64,000 bases of DNA from Phenylobacterium sp. (GCF_004799515.1 NZ_SSMX01000053.1:62001-126000); one strand, 5' to 3'. Numbered from the stretch's first letter, positions 17,038 through 26,446 are shown. A program made the numbers and translations. The notes: generated by a model not told the origin, from the letters alone.

Positions 17038-17673
17038 ATGATCACCATCTCCGCCTTCCGTTGGGTCCCGCCGTTCGCGCAGGGCCAGGTGCGCGACCTG
17101 CGGGTGCGCTGGGCGCTGGAGGAAGCCGGCATCCCCTACCGCGCGCGGCTGCTGAGCTTCGGCGACCAAGACAAGCCTGAGTACCGCGCCCTGCAGCCCT
17201 TCGGCCAAGTGCCGATCTTCGAGGAAGCGGGCCAGGTGCTGTTCGAAACGGGCGCCATCCTGCTGCACATCGGCGAGCGTTGCGAGGCCCTGCTGCCGAC
17301 GGATCCCGGCGCCCGGGCCCGGGCGACACAGTGGCTGATCGCGGCGCTGAACTCGGTTGAGCCGCACATCATGAACGCCGCCACCCTCGACGTCTTCTAC
17401 GCCGACGAGGAATGGGCGAAGTTGCGCAAACCCAGCGCGACCGAATTCGCTGGCCGCCGCCTGAGCGCGCTGGCCGCCTCGCTGGGCGACAAGCCCTACC
17501 TGGACGGCGACCGGTTCACCGTCGGCGACCTGATGATGAGCACCGTGCTGCGCATCGCTCCGCCCCTGGTGACCGATCCCAGGCTGGCGGCTTACGTCGA
17601 GCGCTGCACCGCCCGGCCGGCGTTCCAGCGGGCGCTGGACGCCCAGATGGGCGACTTCAGCGACGCGGCCTGA
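17038..17673 (+). CDS. Glutathione S-transferase family protein
   Basis: This is a 211-residue protein. The start ATG at 17038 is preceded by AGGAG; an upstream open frame to 16966 is less likely. The N-terminal thioredoxin-like domain (about 1-80) shows RVRWALEEAGIPY, FGQVPIFEEAG and the glutathione-binding FETGAILLHI. The C-terminal helical domain (about 90-205) has KPYLDGDRFTVGDLMM, the N-capping box of GST helix alpha-6. It conjugates or reduces electrophiles with glutathione. The class and substrate are not determined. Confidence 0.88.
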   Translation: MITISAFRWVPPFAQGQVRDLRVRWALEEAGIPYRARLLSFGDQDKPEYRALQPFGQVPIFEEAGQVLFETGAILLHIGERCEALLPTDPGARARATQWLIAALNSVEPHIMNAATLDVFYADEEWAKLRKPSATEFAGRRLSALAASLGDKPYLDGDRFTVGDLMMSTVLRIAPPLVTDPRLAAYVERCTARPAFQRALDAQMGDFSDAA

Positions 17674-17762
17674 GGGGCCCCGCGGCCCTCCCCCGACGCC
17701 AGCGGTCGCGGCGGCGGCGTTTGCCGCTATCCTGTGAGTCCTGACGGCGGGGCGGAACTCGC

Positions 17763-18809
17763 ATGACTCGATTCGGCGCCTGGCCGCCTTGGGCGGCTCG
17801 GCTCGCCCTCGCCCTGCTCGCGGCCCTGATCGCCTATGGCGCGACGATCCATGCCCCGCTGCTGGCGTCGCCGAAGGTGACCTACCAGGACGGCGACCTC
17901 TACGCGGCCGTCGCCGCGCGCGTCGCCCACGGCGAGGACTACTATTCGGCGGCGGCGGCGGAGCACCGGGCGCACGGCTATCCCACCGCGCCCCCGCAGG
18001 TGTTCCGGGAGCCGGCGCTGGGCTGGATGATGGCGGCGCTGAGGGCCGAGGTCTGGCGCAAGGCGGCCTTCTACGGCCTGGCGCTTGCGGTCGGCGCCGC
18101 GACGATTCTGGCCCTGGAGCGCGGCGGCATGCCGTTCCCTTACCTTCTGGCCGCCATGCCGGTCATGGCCACGGGCATCGGCGTCGTCATCATCCGCGGG
18201 ATGCTGTTCATGCACGAGGCCTGGGCGGGCCTGCTGATCGCGCTGTCGCTGGCGCTCTACTCGCCGCGGCGATGGCTGGCGCCGGTGGCGATCGGCCTCT
18301 GCGCCTGCCTGATCCGGGAGCTGGCGGTGGGCTATCTGGTCGCCATGGCCGCCGCCGCCCTGTGGGAGCGGCGCTGGCGGGAAGCCTGCGGCTGGGGTGC
18401 GGCCATGGCGGTGTTCGCCGGGCTGTTCAGCCTGCACCTGCGGGCGGCGGCGGGGCTGCACCTTCCCGGCGACGCCGTCTCGCCCGGCTGGCTGGGCCTG
18501 GGCGGCGCGCCGTTCATCCTGCAGATGGCGCGCTCCAACGTCGGCCTGCTGCTGGCGCCGACCGCCATCATCGCCGCGGCGGTGGGCGTGGCGCTCGTGG
18601 GCCTTGCCGGAGCCCGCAATCCGGTCGCAACGCGCGCGGGCCTGATCGTCGGCGGCTACATGGCCGGCTTCCTGGTGCTGGGGCGGCCTGACAACACCTA
18701 CTGGGGCCTGCTCTACACGCCCATCCTGCCGCTGGGCGTGGTGCTGGCCCCGCCGGCGCTCCGCGACCTCTGGCGGCGCGCGGTCCCGCGTGGGACGCGG
18801 ACGGCTTAG
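17763..18809 (+). CDS. Multi-pass membrane protein, GT-C glycosyltransferase-like
   Basis: This 348-residue hydrophobic protein has about 8-9 predicted membrane helices. After the first helix, the loop YQDGDLYAAVAARVAHGEDYY followed by FREPALGWM resembles the first periplasmic loop of GT-C-fold mannosyl/arabinosyl transferases (acidic residues shortly after TM1). This is a fold-level inference only. Its last 4 bp overlap the end of valS, which converges on it. No operon partner is visible. Confidence 0.65.
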   Translation: MTRFGAWPPWAARLALALLAALIAYGATIHAPLLASPKVTYQDGDLYAAVAARVAHGEDYYSAAAAEHRAHGYPTAPPQVFREPALGWMMAALRAEVWRKAAFYGLALAVGAATILALERGGMPFPYLLAAMPVMATGIGVVIIRGMLFMHEAWAGLLIALSLALYSPRRWLAPVAIGLCACLIRELAVGYLVAMAAAALWERRWREACGWGAAMAVFAGLFSLHLRAAAGLHLPGDAVSPGWLGLGGAPFILQMARSNVGLLLAPTAIIAAAVGVALVGLAGARNPVATRAGLIVGGYMAGFLVLGRPDNTYWGLLYTPILPLGVVLAPPALRDLWRRAVPRGTRTA

Positions 18810-21544
18810 ACCACCGCGCCCAGGCGTTCGAGGGCGGCTTCCAGCTTGGCCTTGGCGGCCTCGGCGTCAGCCAGGCGTTCGCGGTTCTCCTCGACCACTT
18901 CCTCCGGCGCGCGGGCGACGAAGTCGGCGTTGGCCAGCTTCTTGGCCGTGCGGTCGATGTCGACGGCGAGGTTTCCGACCTCCTTGCCCAGCCGCGCGCG
19001 CTCGGCGGCGACGTCGATGAACTCCGCCACCGGCAGCGCCAGGGTCGCGCCCTCGACGACGTAGGGGATGGCGCCCGCCGGGGCGGCCTCCACGATCTCC
19101 ACGCCCTCGACCCGCAGCATCTGGCGGATCAGGGGCTCGGCGTCGCGCAGCACGGCCTCCTGGGCGGCGGTAGCGTCCACCACCATCAGCGGCGGCCGCG
19201 CCGAGTTGGGCACGTTCAGCTCCGAGCGCACCGAGCGGCCCTCGGCGATGGTCTCGACGATCAGGCCGATGACGGCGTCGGCCGCCGGATCGATCAGGCT
19301 GTCGGGCAGGTCAGGCCAGGGCGCGGTCATCAGGAAGCCCCGGTGGGCGCGCGGCGCGCCGAGGCCCGCGGTCTGGCCCCACAGCTCCTCGGTCAAGAAG
19401 GGCATGACCGGATGCAGCAGCTTCAGGATCACGTCCAGCACCCAGGCGGCGGTGGCGCGGGTCTCGTCGCGGGCCGCCTCGTCCCCTGACGCGCGACGCG
19501 CATCACCCCCCCTCGCTTCGCGATCCACCCCCTCGGGGGGTGGATTGGGTTCGTCCGGCTTGCCCAGCACGGGCTTGGCCAGCTCCACGTACCAGTCGCA
19601 GTACTGGCGCCAGACGAAGCGGTAGAGGCTGTCGGCGGCGGCGTCGAAGCCACAGGTGCCCAGCGCCGCCGTCACCGCCTTGGCGGTCCGCGTGGTCTCG
19701 CCGACGATCCAGCGGTTCAGCGGCAATTTCACCGTCGCCGGGTCGAAACCCTCGGCGCGCGCGGCGCCGTTCATCTGGGTGAAGCGCGTGGCGTTCCACA
19801 GCTTGGTGCCGAAGTTACGGTAGCCCTCGATCCGCTCGCGGGAGAGCTTGATGTCCCGCGCCTGGCCCGACATGGCGGTCAGCGTGAAGCGCAGAGCGTC
19901 GGCGCCATAGTCGTCGACCAGCTCCAGGGGGTCCATGACGTTCCCCTTGGATTTGCTCATCTTCTTGCCTTCCGCGTCGCGGACCAGGGCGTTGATGAAG
20001 ATGCGCTTGAAGGGAACCTCGTCCATGAAGTGCAGGCCCTGCATCATCATCCGGGCGACCCAGAAGAAGATGATGTCGAAGCCGGTGACCAGGGTGTGGG
20101 TCGGATAGAACCGGGCCAGGTCCTCGGTCTTCTCCGGCCAGCCCAGGGTCGAGAACGGCCACAGCGCCGAGGAGAACCAAGTGTCGAGGACGTCCTCGTC
20201 CTGGCGCAGGGGCTCGTCGCGGCCGTAGTGCTCGCGCGCCTGCGCCCTCGCGCCGTCCTCCGCCTCGGCGACGAAGATCTTCCCGTCCGGCCCGAACCAG
20301 GCGGGGATGCGATGGCCCCACCAGAGCTGACGCGAGATGCACCAGGGCTGGATATTCCGCATCCACTCGAAATAGGTCTTCTCCCAGGCCTTGGGCGCGA
20401 AGACGGTGGTGCCCTCCTCCACCGCCTTGATGGCCGGCCGCGCCAGGACCTCGGCGTTCACGTACCATTGGTCGGTCAGATAGGGCTCGACCACCACGCC
20501 GGAGCGGTCGCCGTGCGGCACCATGTGGCGGGTCTTCTCAACCCCGCGCAGCAGGCCCAGCGCTTCGAAGGCCTCGACCACCTTCTTGCGCGCGGCGAAG
20601 CGGTCCAGGCCGCGGTACTCGGGCGGCGCCTCGTCGTTGATGCGCGCGAAGTCGTCGAAGACGTTGATCATCGGCAGGTTGTTGCGCTTGCCGACCATGA
20701 AGTCGTTGAAATCATGCGCCGGCGTGATCTTCACCGCGCCGGAGCCCTTTTCCGGGTCGGCGTAGTCGTCGGCGATGATCGGCACGGGCCGGTTCACGAT
20801 CGGCAGGCGCACGGCGCGGCCGATCAGGTGCTGGTAGCGCTCGTCCTTCGGATGCACGGCGACGGCGGTGTCGCCCAGCATGGTCTCCGGCCGGGTGGTG
20901 GCCACCACGATCTCGCCGGAGCCGTCCTCCAGCGGATAGGCGAAGTGCCAGAAGTGGCCGTCGACCTCGCGCTGCTCGACCTCCAGGTCCGAGATGGCGG
21001 TCTGGAAGTGCGGATCCCAGTTCACCAGCCGCTTGTCGCGGTAGATGAGCTTTTCCTTGTAAAGGGTCACAAAGACCTTGCGAACTGCCGCCGAGAGGCC
21101 CTCGTCCAGGGTGAACCGTTCCCGGGACCAGTCGCAGCTCGCGCCCAGGCGCTTCAGCTGGTTGACGATGGTCCCGCCCGACTTGGCCTTCCACTCCCAG
21201 ACCTTGGCGACGAAGTCGTCGCGGCCGAGGTCGCGGCGGCTCAGGTTGCCCTCGGCGGCGAGCTGGCGCTCCACCACCATCTGGGTGGCGATGCCGGCGT
21301 GGTCGGTGCCGGGCAGCCAGAGCGCCGCCTTGCCCCGCATGCGCTCGAAGCGGATCAGCACGTCCTGCAGGGTGTTGTTCAGCGCGTGCCCGATGTGCAG
21401 CGAGCCGGTGACGTTCGGCGGCGGTATGACGATGGCGAACGTCTCGGCGTTCGGGTCGTCGATCGGCGCAAAGCCGCCCGACGCCTCCCAGGCGGCGTAG
21501 AGGCGCGGTTCGACGGATTTCGGATCGAAGGTCTTTTCAAGCAT
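18806..21544 (-). CDS. valS: Valyl-tRNA synthetase with in-frame palindromic insertion
   Basis: This is a 912-residue class Ia synthetase charging tRNA-Val. It shows PPPNVTGSLHIGHA (HIGH motif), KMSKSKGN (KMSKS motif), editing-domain sequence between them, and a C-terminal coiled-coil arm (about 850-912). The start is taken as the ATG at 21544 (MLEKTFDPKSVEPRLY), the usual alphaproteobacterial start; an upstream Met at 21586 falls inside a dispersed repeat. Near 19484-19560 an extra segment of roughly 25 residues (PPPEGVDREARGG and following) interrupts the anticodon-binding domain and is encoded by a palindromic element. It is downstream of popZ on the same strand. Confidence 0.95.
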   Translation of the reverse strand: MLEKTFDPKSVEPRLYAAWEASGGFAPIDDPNAETFAIVIPPPNVTGSLHIGHALNNTLQDVLIRFERMRGKAALWLPGTDHAGIATQMVVERQLAAEGNLSRRDLGRDDFVAKVWEWKAKSGGTIVNQLKRLGASCDWSRERFTLDEGLSAAVRKVFVTLYKEKLIYRDKRLVNWDPHFQTAISDLEVEQREVDGHFWHFAYPLEDGSGEIVVATTRPETMLGDTAVAVHPKDERYQHLIGRAVRLPIVNRPVPIIADDYADPEKGSGAVKITPAHDFNDFMVGKRNNLPMINVFDDFARINDEAPPEYRGLDRFAARKKVVEAFEALGLLRGVEKTRHMVPHGDRSGVVVEPYLTDQWYVNAEVLARPAIKAVEEGTTVFAPKAWEKTYFEWMRNIQPWCISRQLWWGHRIPAWFGPDGKIFVAEAEDGARAQAREHYGRDEPLRQDEDVLDTWFSSALWPFSTLGWPEKTEDLARFYPTHTLVTGFDIIFFWVARMMMQGLHFMDEVPFKRIFINALVRDAEGKKMSKSKGNVMDPLELVDDYGADALRFTLTAMSGQARDIKLSRERIEGYRNFGTKLWNATRFTQMNGAARAEGFDPATVKLPLNRWIVGETTRTAKAVTAALGTCGFDAAADSLYRFVWRQYCDWYVELAKPVLGKPDEPNPPPEGVDREARGGDARRASGDEAARDETRATAAWVLDVILKLLHPVMPFLTEELWGQTAGLGAPRAHRGFLMTAPWPDLPDSLIDPAADAVIGLIVETIAEGRSVRSELNVPNSARPPLMVVDATAAQEAVLRDAEPLIRQMLRVEGVEIVEAAPAGAIPYVVEGATLALPVAEFIDVAAERARLGKEVGNLAVDIDRTAKKLANADFVARAPEEVVEENRERLADAEAAKAKLEAALERLGAVV
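19523..19545. repeat. Palindromic element inside valS
   Basis: A perfect 10-bp stem (19523-19532 with 19536-19545) has a TCG loop, flanked by C-runs and TCGCTTCGCGA. It lies within the coding sequence of valS and keeps the frame open, giving an inserted peptide not expected in other ValS proteins. Confidence 0.6.
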
Positions 21545-21578
21545 CTCGGAATTCTGCTGGGCCGGTCCAATTACAATT

Positions 21579-21610
21579 CCGCTCATCCCCGCGGAAGCGG
21601 GGACCCAGGC
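21579..21610. repeat. Dispersed palindromic repeat, left arm of pair
   Basis: This 32-nt unit contains its own GC hairpin (CCCCGC-GGAA-GCGGGG). It is perfectly inverted relative to 21676-21707. The pair brackets 65 bp between valS and popZ, and a related, diverged pair lies at 31366-31492. Confidence 0.85.
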
Positions 21611-21675
21611 TTTTTCCGTTTCAGCGATTGGGCTGGTTACGGCCTGCGAGCGCGAAGCTCAGCTAGCACAAAAAC

Positions 21676-21707
21676 GCCTGGGTCCCCGCTTCCGCGGGGA
21701 TGAGCGG
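21676..21707. repeat. Dispersed palindromic repeat, right arm of pair
   Basis: This is the exact reverse complement of 21579-21610. The two arms could fold into one long cruciform or transcript hairpin in the popZ-valS intergenic region, which may act as a terminator or processing site. Confidence 0.85.
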
Positions 21708-21719
21708 CTATTTCGCGGT

Positions 21720-22274
21720 CTAACGTACTCGCCCGCGGGCGATGCGTTCGACCTCGGCCTGGACGGCCTGCTGGACGATCCCGGGCAGGTTCTCATCGAG
21801 CCACTGTTGCAGCAACGGCCGCAGCAACTCGCGCACCACATCCTCGAGCGTGCGGCCGGCCTGCGGCATGGCGATGGCGGCCGACAGCGCCCCGAAGGAC
21901 GAGGCCGCGGCGGAGGCGGCGCGTTCGCTCACCAGGGCCTCGATCGGCCTGGGCTCGGGCTCCGCCGGCGCGGCGGCCTGCGGGAAGACGTCGAGATCGC
22001 CGTGGGTTTCCACCTTGTCCGTCAACTCCAGGGCGTCCTCCTCGGCCGGGGGCTCCGGCTCAGGTTCAGGCGCGACCACCTCAGGTTCGGGCGCGGCGAC
22101 GGCGACAGGCTCGGGTTCCGGCTCGGGCTCGGGCTCGGGAGCGACAGCGGCCGGCTCCTCCGCCGGAGCGGCCTCCGCCTCCTCGGCGGCGGGCGCGTCG
22201 TCTTCGGAGATGATGCGGCGGATGGAGGCGAGAATTTCCTCCATCGTCGGTTCTTGAGACGTCTGTTCAGACAT
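21720..22274 (-). CDS. popZ: Polar organizing protein PopZ
   Basis: This 184-residue protein has the full PopZ layout: a conserved N-terminal helix (PTMEEILASIRRIISED, residues about 9-25), a long acidic Pro/Glu/Ala-rich disordered linker (about 28-125), and a C-terminal DUF2497 oligomerisation region (GRTLEDVVRELLRPLLQQWL, about 142-161). PopZ forms the polar matrix that anchors the chromosome origin through ParB and recruits polar kinases. The order tolC-popZ-valS matches that known in Caulobacter, which supports the assignment. An inverted repeat pair follows before valS. Confidence 0.95.
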   Translation of the reverse strand: MSEQTSQEPTMEEILASIRRIISEDDAPAAEEAEAAPAEEPAAVAPEPEPEPEPEPVAVAAPEPEVVAPEPEPEPPAEEDALELTDKVETHGDLDVFPQAAAPAEPEPRPIEALVSERAASAAASSFGALSAAIAMPQAGRTLEDVVRELLRPLLQQWLDENLPGIVQQAVQAEVERIARGRVR

Positions 22275-22353
22275 GGCGGCCGTTTAAGCGAATGAATCTG
22301 TCGGCGCAGCCTAGACCATTTTCCGGCGAAGGGGAGCCGCTTCGAAAAACGCC

Positions 22354-23934
22354 CTACTTCTTGGGTGTCGCAGGGGGTGTCGCAGGGGTGGCAGGCGCGG
22401 CGGCCGGCGGCGGCTGCAGGCCGGGGCCGATCGCCGACTCACCAGGAATCAGCTGCGGCGAGGGGATGGCCGGCCAGGCCAGAGCCTTGTCCATCGCCGC
22501 CACGCCTTCTTCCCAGGGCACATAGCCCCCGGCGAAGCGCAGCTTGCGGAAGTTGCGCTTCGGATCGTAGGGCGTCACCGCCGGGATCAGGTCCTTGGCC
22601 TCCAGCCGGCCCATGGCCGACAGCACGGTGGCCGCGGCCAGGTACTCGTCGTGCTTGGCGGCGGTGGCGCTCAACTCGTCGTTGCGCAGCTCTTCCTCAG
22701 CGTTCAGCACGTCGAGCGTGGTGCGCAGGCCGACGTGCTGTTCCTCGCGGGTGCCCTCGGCGGCGATCCCGGCGGCGCGCACGGCCTGGTCGGTGGAATC
22801 GATGTTGGCGCGGGCGGCGATCAGCTGACTCCAGGCCTGGGTGATGGTCTGCAGCACCTGGCGGCGCTGGGTCTCGATGCCGATGCGGTCGGTGTTGTTG
22901 CGCTCCACCGACTGGCGGATCCGCGAATTGTTCAGGCCGCCGGTGAAGATCGGCATGCTGAACGTCGCCTGGCCCAAGAGGTCGCTCGAATAGAGGCCGG
23001 AGTTGAACGGCTCGACGATGCCGGTGAAGCCGTACTCCGCGTGCAAGGTGACGGTGGGCATCCGTTCGGCGCGGGCCTGGGCCACCCGCGCGCGGCTGGC
23101 CTGCTCGGCGTATTCCTGACCGCGCAGGGTCGGGTTGAACTTCTCGGCGACGGCGAAGGCCTCGTCGGCGTTGGGCGGCAGCAGGAAGGCCAGCGACGGC
23201 TCCGGCGCCAGCTCGCCGGGGTTCTGGCCCACGGCGGCGGCGTAGTTGGCGCGGCTGACCGCCAGCTGGGCGGTGGCGCTGGACAGCAGCGACTGCTCGG
23301 CGGCCAGGCGCGACTCCGACTGGGCCACGTCGGTGCGGGTGATCTCGCCCACATCGAAGCGGGCTCGGGATTCCTCGAGCTGCTTTTGCAGCACGACCAC
23401 GTTTTCCTGGCGAATCCGCATGGCGTCCTGGTCGCGGCGCACGTCGAGGTAGGCCTGCACCACCTGCAGCATCACCTGCGATTCGACGCGGCGAAGGGTC
23501 TCCTGGCCGGAAAGGATGTCGGATTCCGCCGCCGAGACCGCCGTGGCGGTGCGCCCGCCGTTCCACAGGGGCTGCGACAGATCCAGGCCGATGAAGGCGG
23601 AGTTGCTGCGCGAGATGCCCTTGCCCACCGCGTCGGGGATACCGTCGCCGTTGGTGTCGATCAGTCCGCCGCCGGCGGCGTGCGGCGTGCGGGTCTCCAG
23701 ATAGGCGGCTTCGGTGCTGAAATTGAGCGTCGGCCGGTAGCCGGTGCGGGCCTGGACGTAGGTCTCATCCAGCGCCCGCTGCGTAGCGCGCTGGGCCAGC
23801 AGGTTGGGATTGGTCTGGTAGGCAAGCGAGAGCGCGTCAGCTAGGGTCTCGGCGCACGCCGGCGCCGCCATGGCCCCCGCCGCGCCGGCAGAGAAAATCG
23901 CGGCGAGCAGCCGTCCGCGAAGCGTCATCGACAT
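22354..23934 (-). CDS. tolC: TolC-family outer membrane efflux/secretion protein
   Basis: This is a 526-residue outer-membrane protein of type I secretion or RND efflux systems. The start is placed at ATG 23934 (MSMTLRGRLLAA), giving a normal signal peptide ending at ACA-E; an open frame extends 19 codons further. Two internally related OEP repeats are visible (ETLADALSLAYQTNPNLLAQR; EAFAVAEKFNPTLRG-like segment), with long coiled-coil helices. The C-terminus is a Pro/Ala-rich tail. It lies upstream of popZ. In Caulobacter the orthologue is involved in S-layer (RsaA) export; that role here is an inference. Confidence 0.9.
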   Translation of the reverse strand: MSMTLRGRLLAAIFSAGAAGAMAAPACAETLADALSLAYQTNPNLLAQRATQRALDETYVQARTGYRPTLNFSTEAAYLETRTPHAAGGGLIDTNGDGIPDAVGKGISRSNSAFIGLDLSQPLWNGGRTATAVSAAESDILSGQETLRRVESQVMLQVVQAYLDVRRDQDAMRIRQENVVVLQKQLEESRARFDVGEITRTDVAQSESRLAAEQSLLSSATAQLAVSRANYAAAVGQNPGELAPEPSLAFLLPPNADEAFAVAEKFNPTLRGQEYAEQASRARVAQARAERMPTVTLHAEYGFTGIVEPFNSGLYSSDLLGQATFSMPIFTGGLNNSRIRQSVERNNTDRIGIETQRRQVLQTITQAWSQLIAARANIDSTDQAVRAAGIAAEGTREEQHVGLRTTLDVLNAEEELRNDELSATAAKHDEYLAAATVLSAMGRLEAKDLIPAVTPYDPKRNFRKLRFAGGYVPWEEGVAAMDKALAWPAIPSPQLIPGESAIGPGLQPPPAAAPATPATPPATPKK

Positions 23935-24078
23935 CAGTGATCCCCGTAGTGGCGAGCGGCTTGTTCTCGTTGGGCTGACTTGTGCAGCCAACGGCGGGGC
24001 CGCGTCACCTTAAGCTTTTTTCACCCCGGACTTTGCATCCGTTTCGCTTCTGAAACTACTCGTCGTGAGTTTTGAAGA

Positions 24079-24651
24079 CTATTCGAAGGCGAAACCGTGT
24101 TCAGCCGCGAAGCCGTCGAGGACGGGCGGCGTGGAGTCGAACACCTCGCGGCGCCCGAGACCGTCCTTAGCGCGGAGATAGACACAGGCCTTGCCCACCG
24201 GGCCATCGCGTTCGACCACCCCCAACCGTCCGTTTTCGGACAGTTGGGCGGTCCAGGCGGCGGGCGCGCGGCCCACGGCGCCCTCACAAACGATCACGTC
24301 GAACTCGCCGGCGGGCAGCTGCGACAGATCGCCCCCCTCCACCGTCATGACGCTCAGCCCCAGCTTTTCCAGCAGGGCGGCGGCGTAAGGGGCGGCGATG
24401 GCCAGCGCCCGTTCGCCCGGCATCGGCCGGACCGCCTGCATCAGCTTGGCCAGGTCGCGCGGCTTCAGGAGGGTGCGGCCCGGCGCATAGGCCACCTCGA
24501 TATCGGCGTAGGCCAGGTAGGCCCGCTCGGCCGGCAGGAAGCTCTCGCGCGGCAGGACGCGCATGGCGTCGTGGATGCGCACGTCGGTGACGTCCGCCGG
24601 ACGCACCTGGCTCTCCACCATGTTCAGCCGGGCGGCGGCGAAGTCGGCCAT
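24079..24651 (-). CDS. Protein-L-isoaspartate O-methyltransferase-like protein with altered SAM loop
   Basis: This 190-residue protein has the PCMT N-terminus (MVESQVRPADVTDVRIHDAM and VLPRESFLPAERAYLAY) found in alphaproteobacterial family members. In canonical enzymes motif I is VLEIGTGSGYQAA; here the matching stretch is ALAIAAPYAAALLEKLG, which lacks the glycine-rich SAM loop. The C-terminal part is shorter than in E. coli Pcm. It may be a non-catalytic homologue or one with altered activity. It lies upstream of tolC on the same strand, a common alphaproteobacterial arrangement. Confidence 0.75.
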   Translation of the reverse strand: MADFAAARLNMVESQVRPADVTDVRIHDAMRVLPRESFLPAERAYLAYADIEVAYAPGRTLLKPRDLAKLMQAVRPMPGERALAIAAPYAAALLEKLGLSVMTVEGGDLSQLPAGEFDVIVCEGAVGRAPAAWTAQLSENGRLGVVERDGPVGKACVYLRAKDGLGRREVFDSTPPVLDGFAAEHGFAFE

Positions 24652-24868
24652 CGGGTCGTCCCTGAAAGTGCGAGGAAGGGCGGCAGTGGATTCTGGCTGG
24701 CTTATAGGTCCCCGCCGCGGCCCAAGGCAATCGCGCCGGCGCGTCGCAGGGCCCCGCGGCCAAGGCGCCCGCCCCGTTGCCCTGGCGCGGGCCTTCTGTT
24801 AGCGATCCGCCTCCCCGCCGCGCGATGGCGCGATCCGGGGAACGCCGGGCCCGCACAGGGCTCGCGGC

Positions 24869-24942
24869 GGCCTGATGGCGGAGTGGTGACGCACCGGACT
24901 GCAAATCCGTGAACCCGGGTTCGATTCCCGGTCAGGCCTCCA
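24869..24942 (+). tRNA. tRNA-Cys (GCA)
   Basis: This is a 74-nt cloverleaf with acceptor stem GGCCTGA/TCAGGCC, anticodon loop CTGCAAA with anticodon GCA, T-loop GGTTCGATTCC, discriminator U (typical for tRNA-Cys) and an encoded CCA end. The 217 bp between it and the PCMT-like gene hold no gene. Confidence 0.95.
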
Positions 24943-24967
24943 AATTTTCCAAGACTTCAGCCGCGCC

Positions 24968-26341
24968 TTAGGCCTCGACCCGACGCCGCAGGCCCTCCAG
25001 CACCGCGCCGGCGACGAGGGCGGTGTGGATCCGCAGGTCCGGCACGGCGATCGCTTCCCAGAAGGCGCCGCGGGTGAGCGGCCCGACCGCGAAGAGGCCC
25101 GGGGTCGGCGCGCCCGACTGGCCGATCACCCGCAAGGCGCCGTCGACGTCCAGGCCCAGGCCGAGCGGATCGGCGCGCAGGGCGCCGCGATGCGCCAGCC
25201 GGCCGAGCAGGTCCTCGGTCCCCGCCTGGGGCGCGCCGCGCAGGCCCGTGCAGTTGACCACCCCCTCGAAGCGCCGCGTGATCCAATGGCCGTCCGATCC
25301 GCGCTGGAAGGTGGCCTCGAAGCCCCCGTCGACCGCCCGGATGCGCGCGAGCCGGCCGCCCAGCACCTCGAGGTCGCCGGCGGCGACCAGCGTCTCGACC
25401 CGGGCGGCGATGGCGGGCGCCATGCGATGGCGGTGCACGTCCCACCAGCTCTGCAGATGGCGCAGGAAGCGGCGCTTCTCCGCGAGCGGCCAGCCCCGCC
25501 AGATGGCGGCGGCCTGGGGGCGGATGCTGTCCACCGCCTCGCGCCAGCCGACCTGCCCCGCATAGGCCCGCAGGGTGCGGAGCGCGCGCGCGGGGGTGTC
25601 GAGCGGCCCGGCGGGCGGCGGGGTGTGCGGCGCGGTGGGCGCATGCGCCCGCGGCAGGAGACCGTGCCGCGACACCGCCGTCAGCCGCCGCCCCGGCCGG
25701 GAGAGCGCGATGGCGACATCGACCATGGTCAGGCCCGAGCCGACCACCAGGACCTCGCCCTGCGGCAGGGCGCCGCCGCCAAGGCTCCAGGGGTTCGGCG
25801 CATAGTTCGGCGCGGCGATGACCGCCTCGTCGGCGCCCGGCAGCGCAGCCGGCAGGGGCGAGCCCACGGCCAGGACGCTGGCGTCGGCCGCGAAGCCGCG
25901 CCCCAGCTTGAGCTCGACCCTCTGGCGGCCGTCGCGCCAGACGATGTCGACCGCCTCGTCCTGCTCCAGCAAGAGCCGGCCGACGCTGCCGGGGTCGTCC
26001 AGGTGCCCGCGCAGCAGGCTCTGCAGGTAGTCGCCGTAGCGGCTGCGGCTGACGAAGGCGCCCGGCCCGTCGCAGTCGCCCTGGGCGCGCAGCCAGGCCG
26101 CGAAATGCTCCGGCTCGTCGGGGAAGGCGCTCATGTTGGCGACGCGCACGTTGAGCAGGTGGTCGGGGTTTTCCGTCCCATAGGCGCGGCCGCGGCCGAA
26201 CTGCGGCGCCCGCTCGACCAGCCGGACCACCACCTCCGGATCGGCGTGCAGCAGGTGGATGGCGGTGAGCAGCCCGCTGAAGCCGCCGCCGATGACCGCG
26301 ACGGTGGGGCGGGCGGGCGCGGGCCGGTCGCGGATCATCAT
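24968..26341 (-). CDS. FAD/NAD(P)-binding protein (COG4529-like)
   Basis: This is a 457-residue flavoprotein. The N-terminal dinucleotide-binding motif is VAVIGGGFSGLLTAIHL, and a second NAD(P)-type motif is LVVGSGLTMVDVAIAL (about residue 200). FGRGRAYGTENPDHLLNVRVANMSAF is characteristic of COG4529 (residues about 50-75). The start ATG at 26341 follows GAGGATTTGC; a TTG 12 bp upstream is less likely. It is the third gene of a minus-strand run with a BtuF-like protein and a DUF71 ATPase. The reaction is unknown; a redox role near cobalamin salvage is speculative. Confidence 0.8.
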   Translation of the reverse strand: MMIRDRPAPARPTVAVIGGGFSGLLTAIHLLHADPEVVVRLVERAPQFGRGRAYGTENPDHLLNVRVANMSAFPDEPEHFAAWLRAQGDCDGPGAFVSRSRYGDYLQSLLRGHLDDPGSVGRLLLEQDEAVDIVWRDGRQRVELKLGRGFAADASVLAVGSPLPAALPGADEAVIAAPNYAPNPWSLGGGALPQGEVLVVGSGLTMVDVAIALSRPGRRLTAVSRHGLLPRAHAPTAPHTPPPAGPLDTPARALRTLRAYAGQVGWREAVDSIRPQAAAIWRGWPLAEKRRFLRHLQSWWDVHRHRMAPAIAARVETLVAAGDLEVLGGRLARIRAVDGGFEATFQRGSDGHWITRRFEGVVNCTGLRGAPQAGTEDLLGRLAHRGALRADPLGLGLDVDGALRVIGQSGAPTPGLFAVGPLTRGAFWEAIAVPDLRIHTALVAGAVLEGLRRRVEA

Positions 26342-26446
26342 GCAAATCCTCAAACGGAACCGCGACCGGACGGTTCAGCCCTGGTTCAAGCCCCCATATC
26401 AGACCTGGCCCCGCGGCGTCGCGCCCCGGGTGAACGCCCTGCCCGG

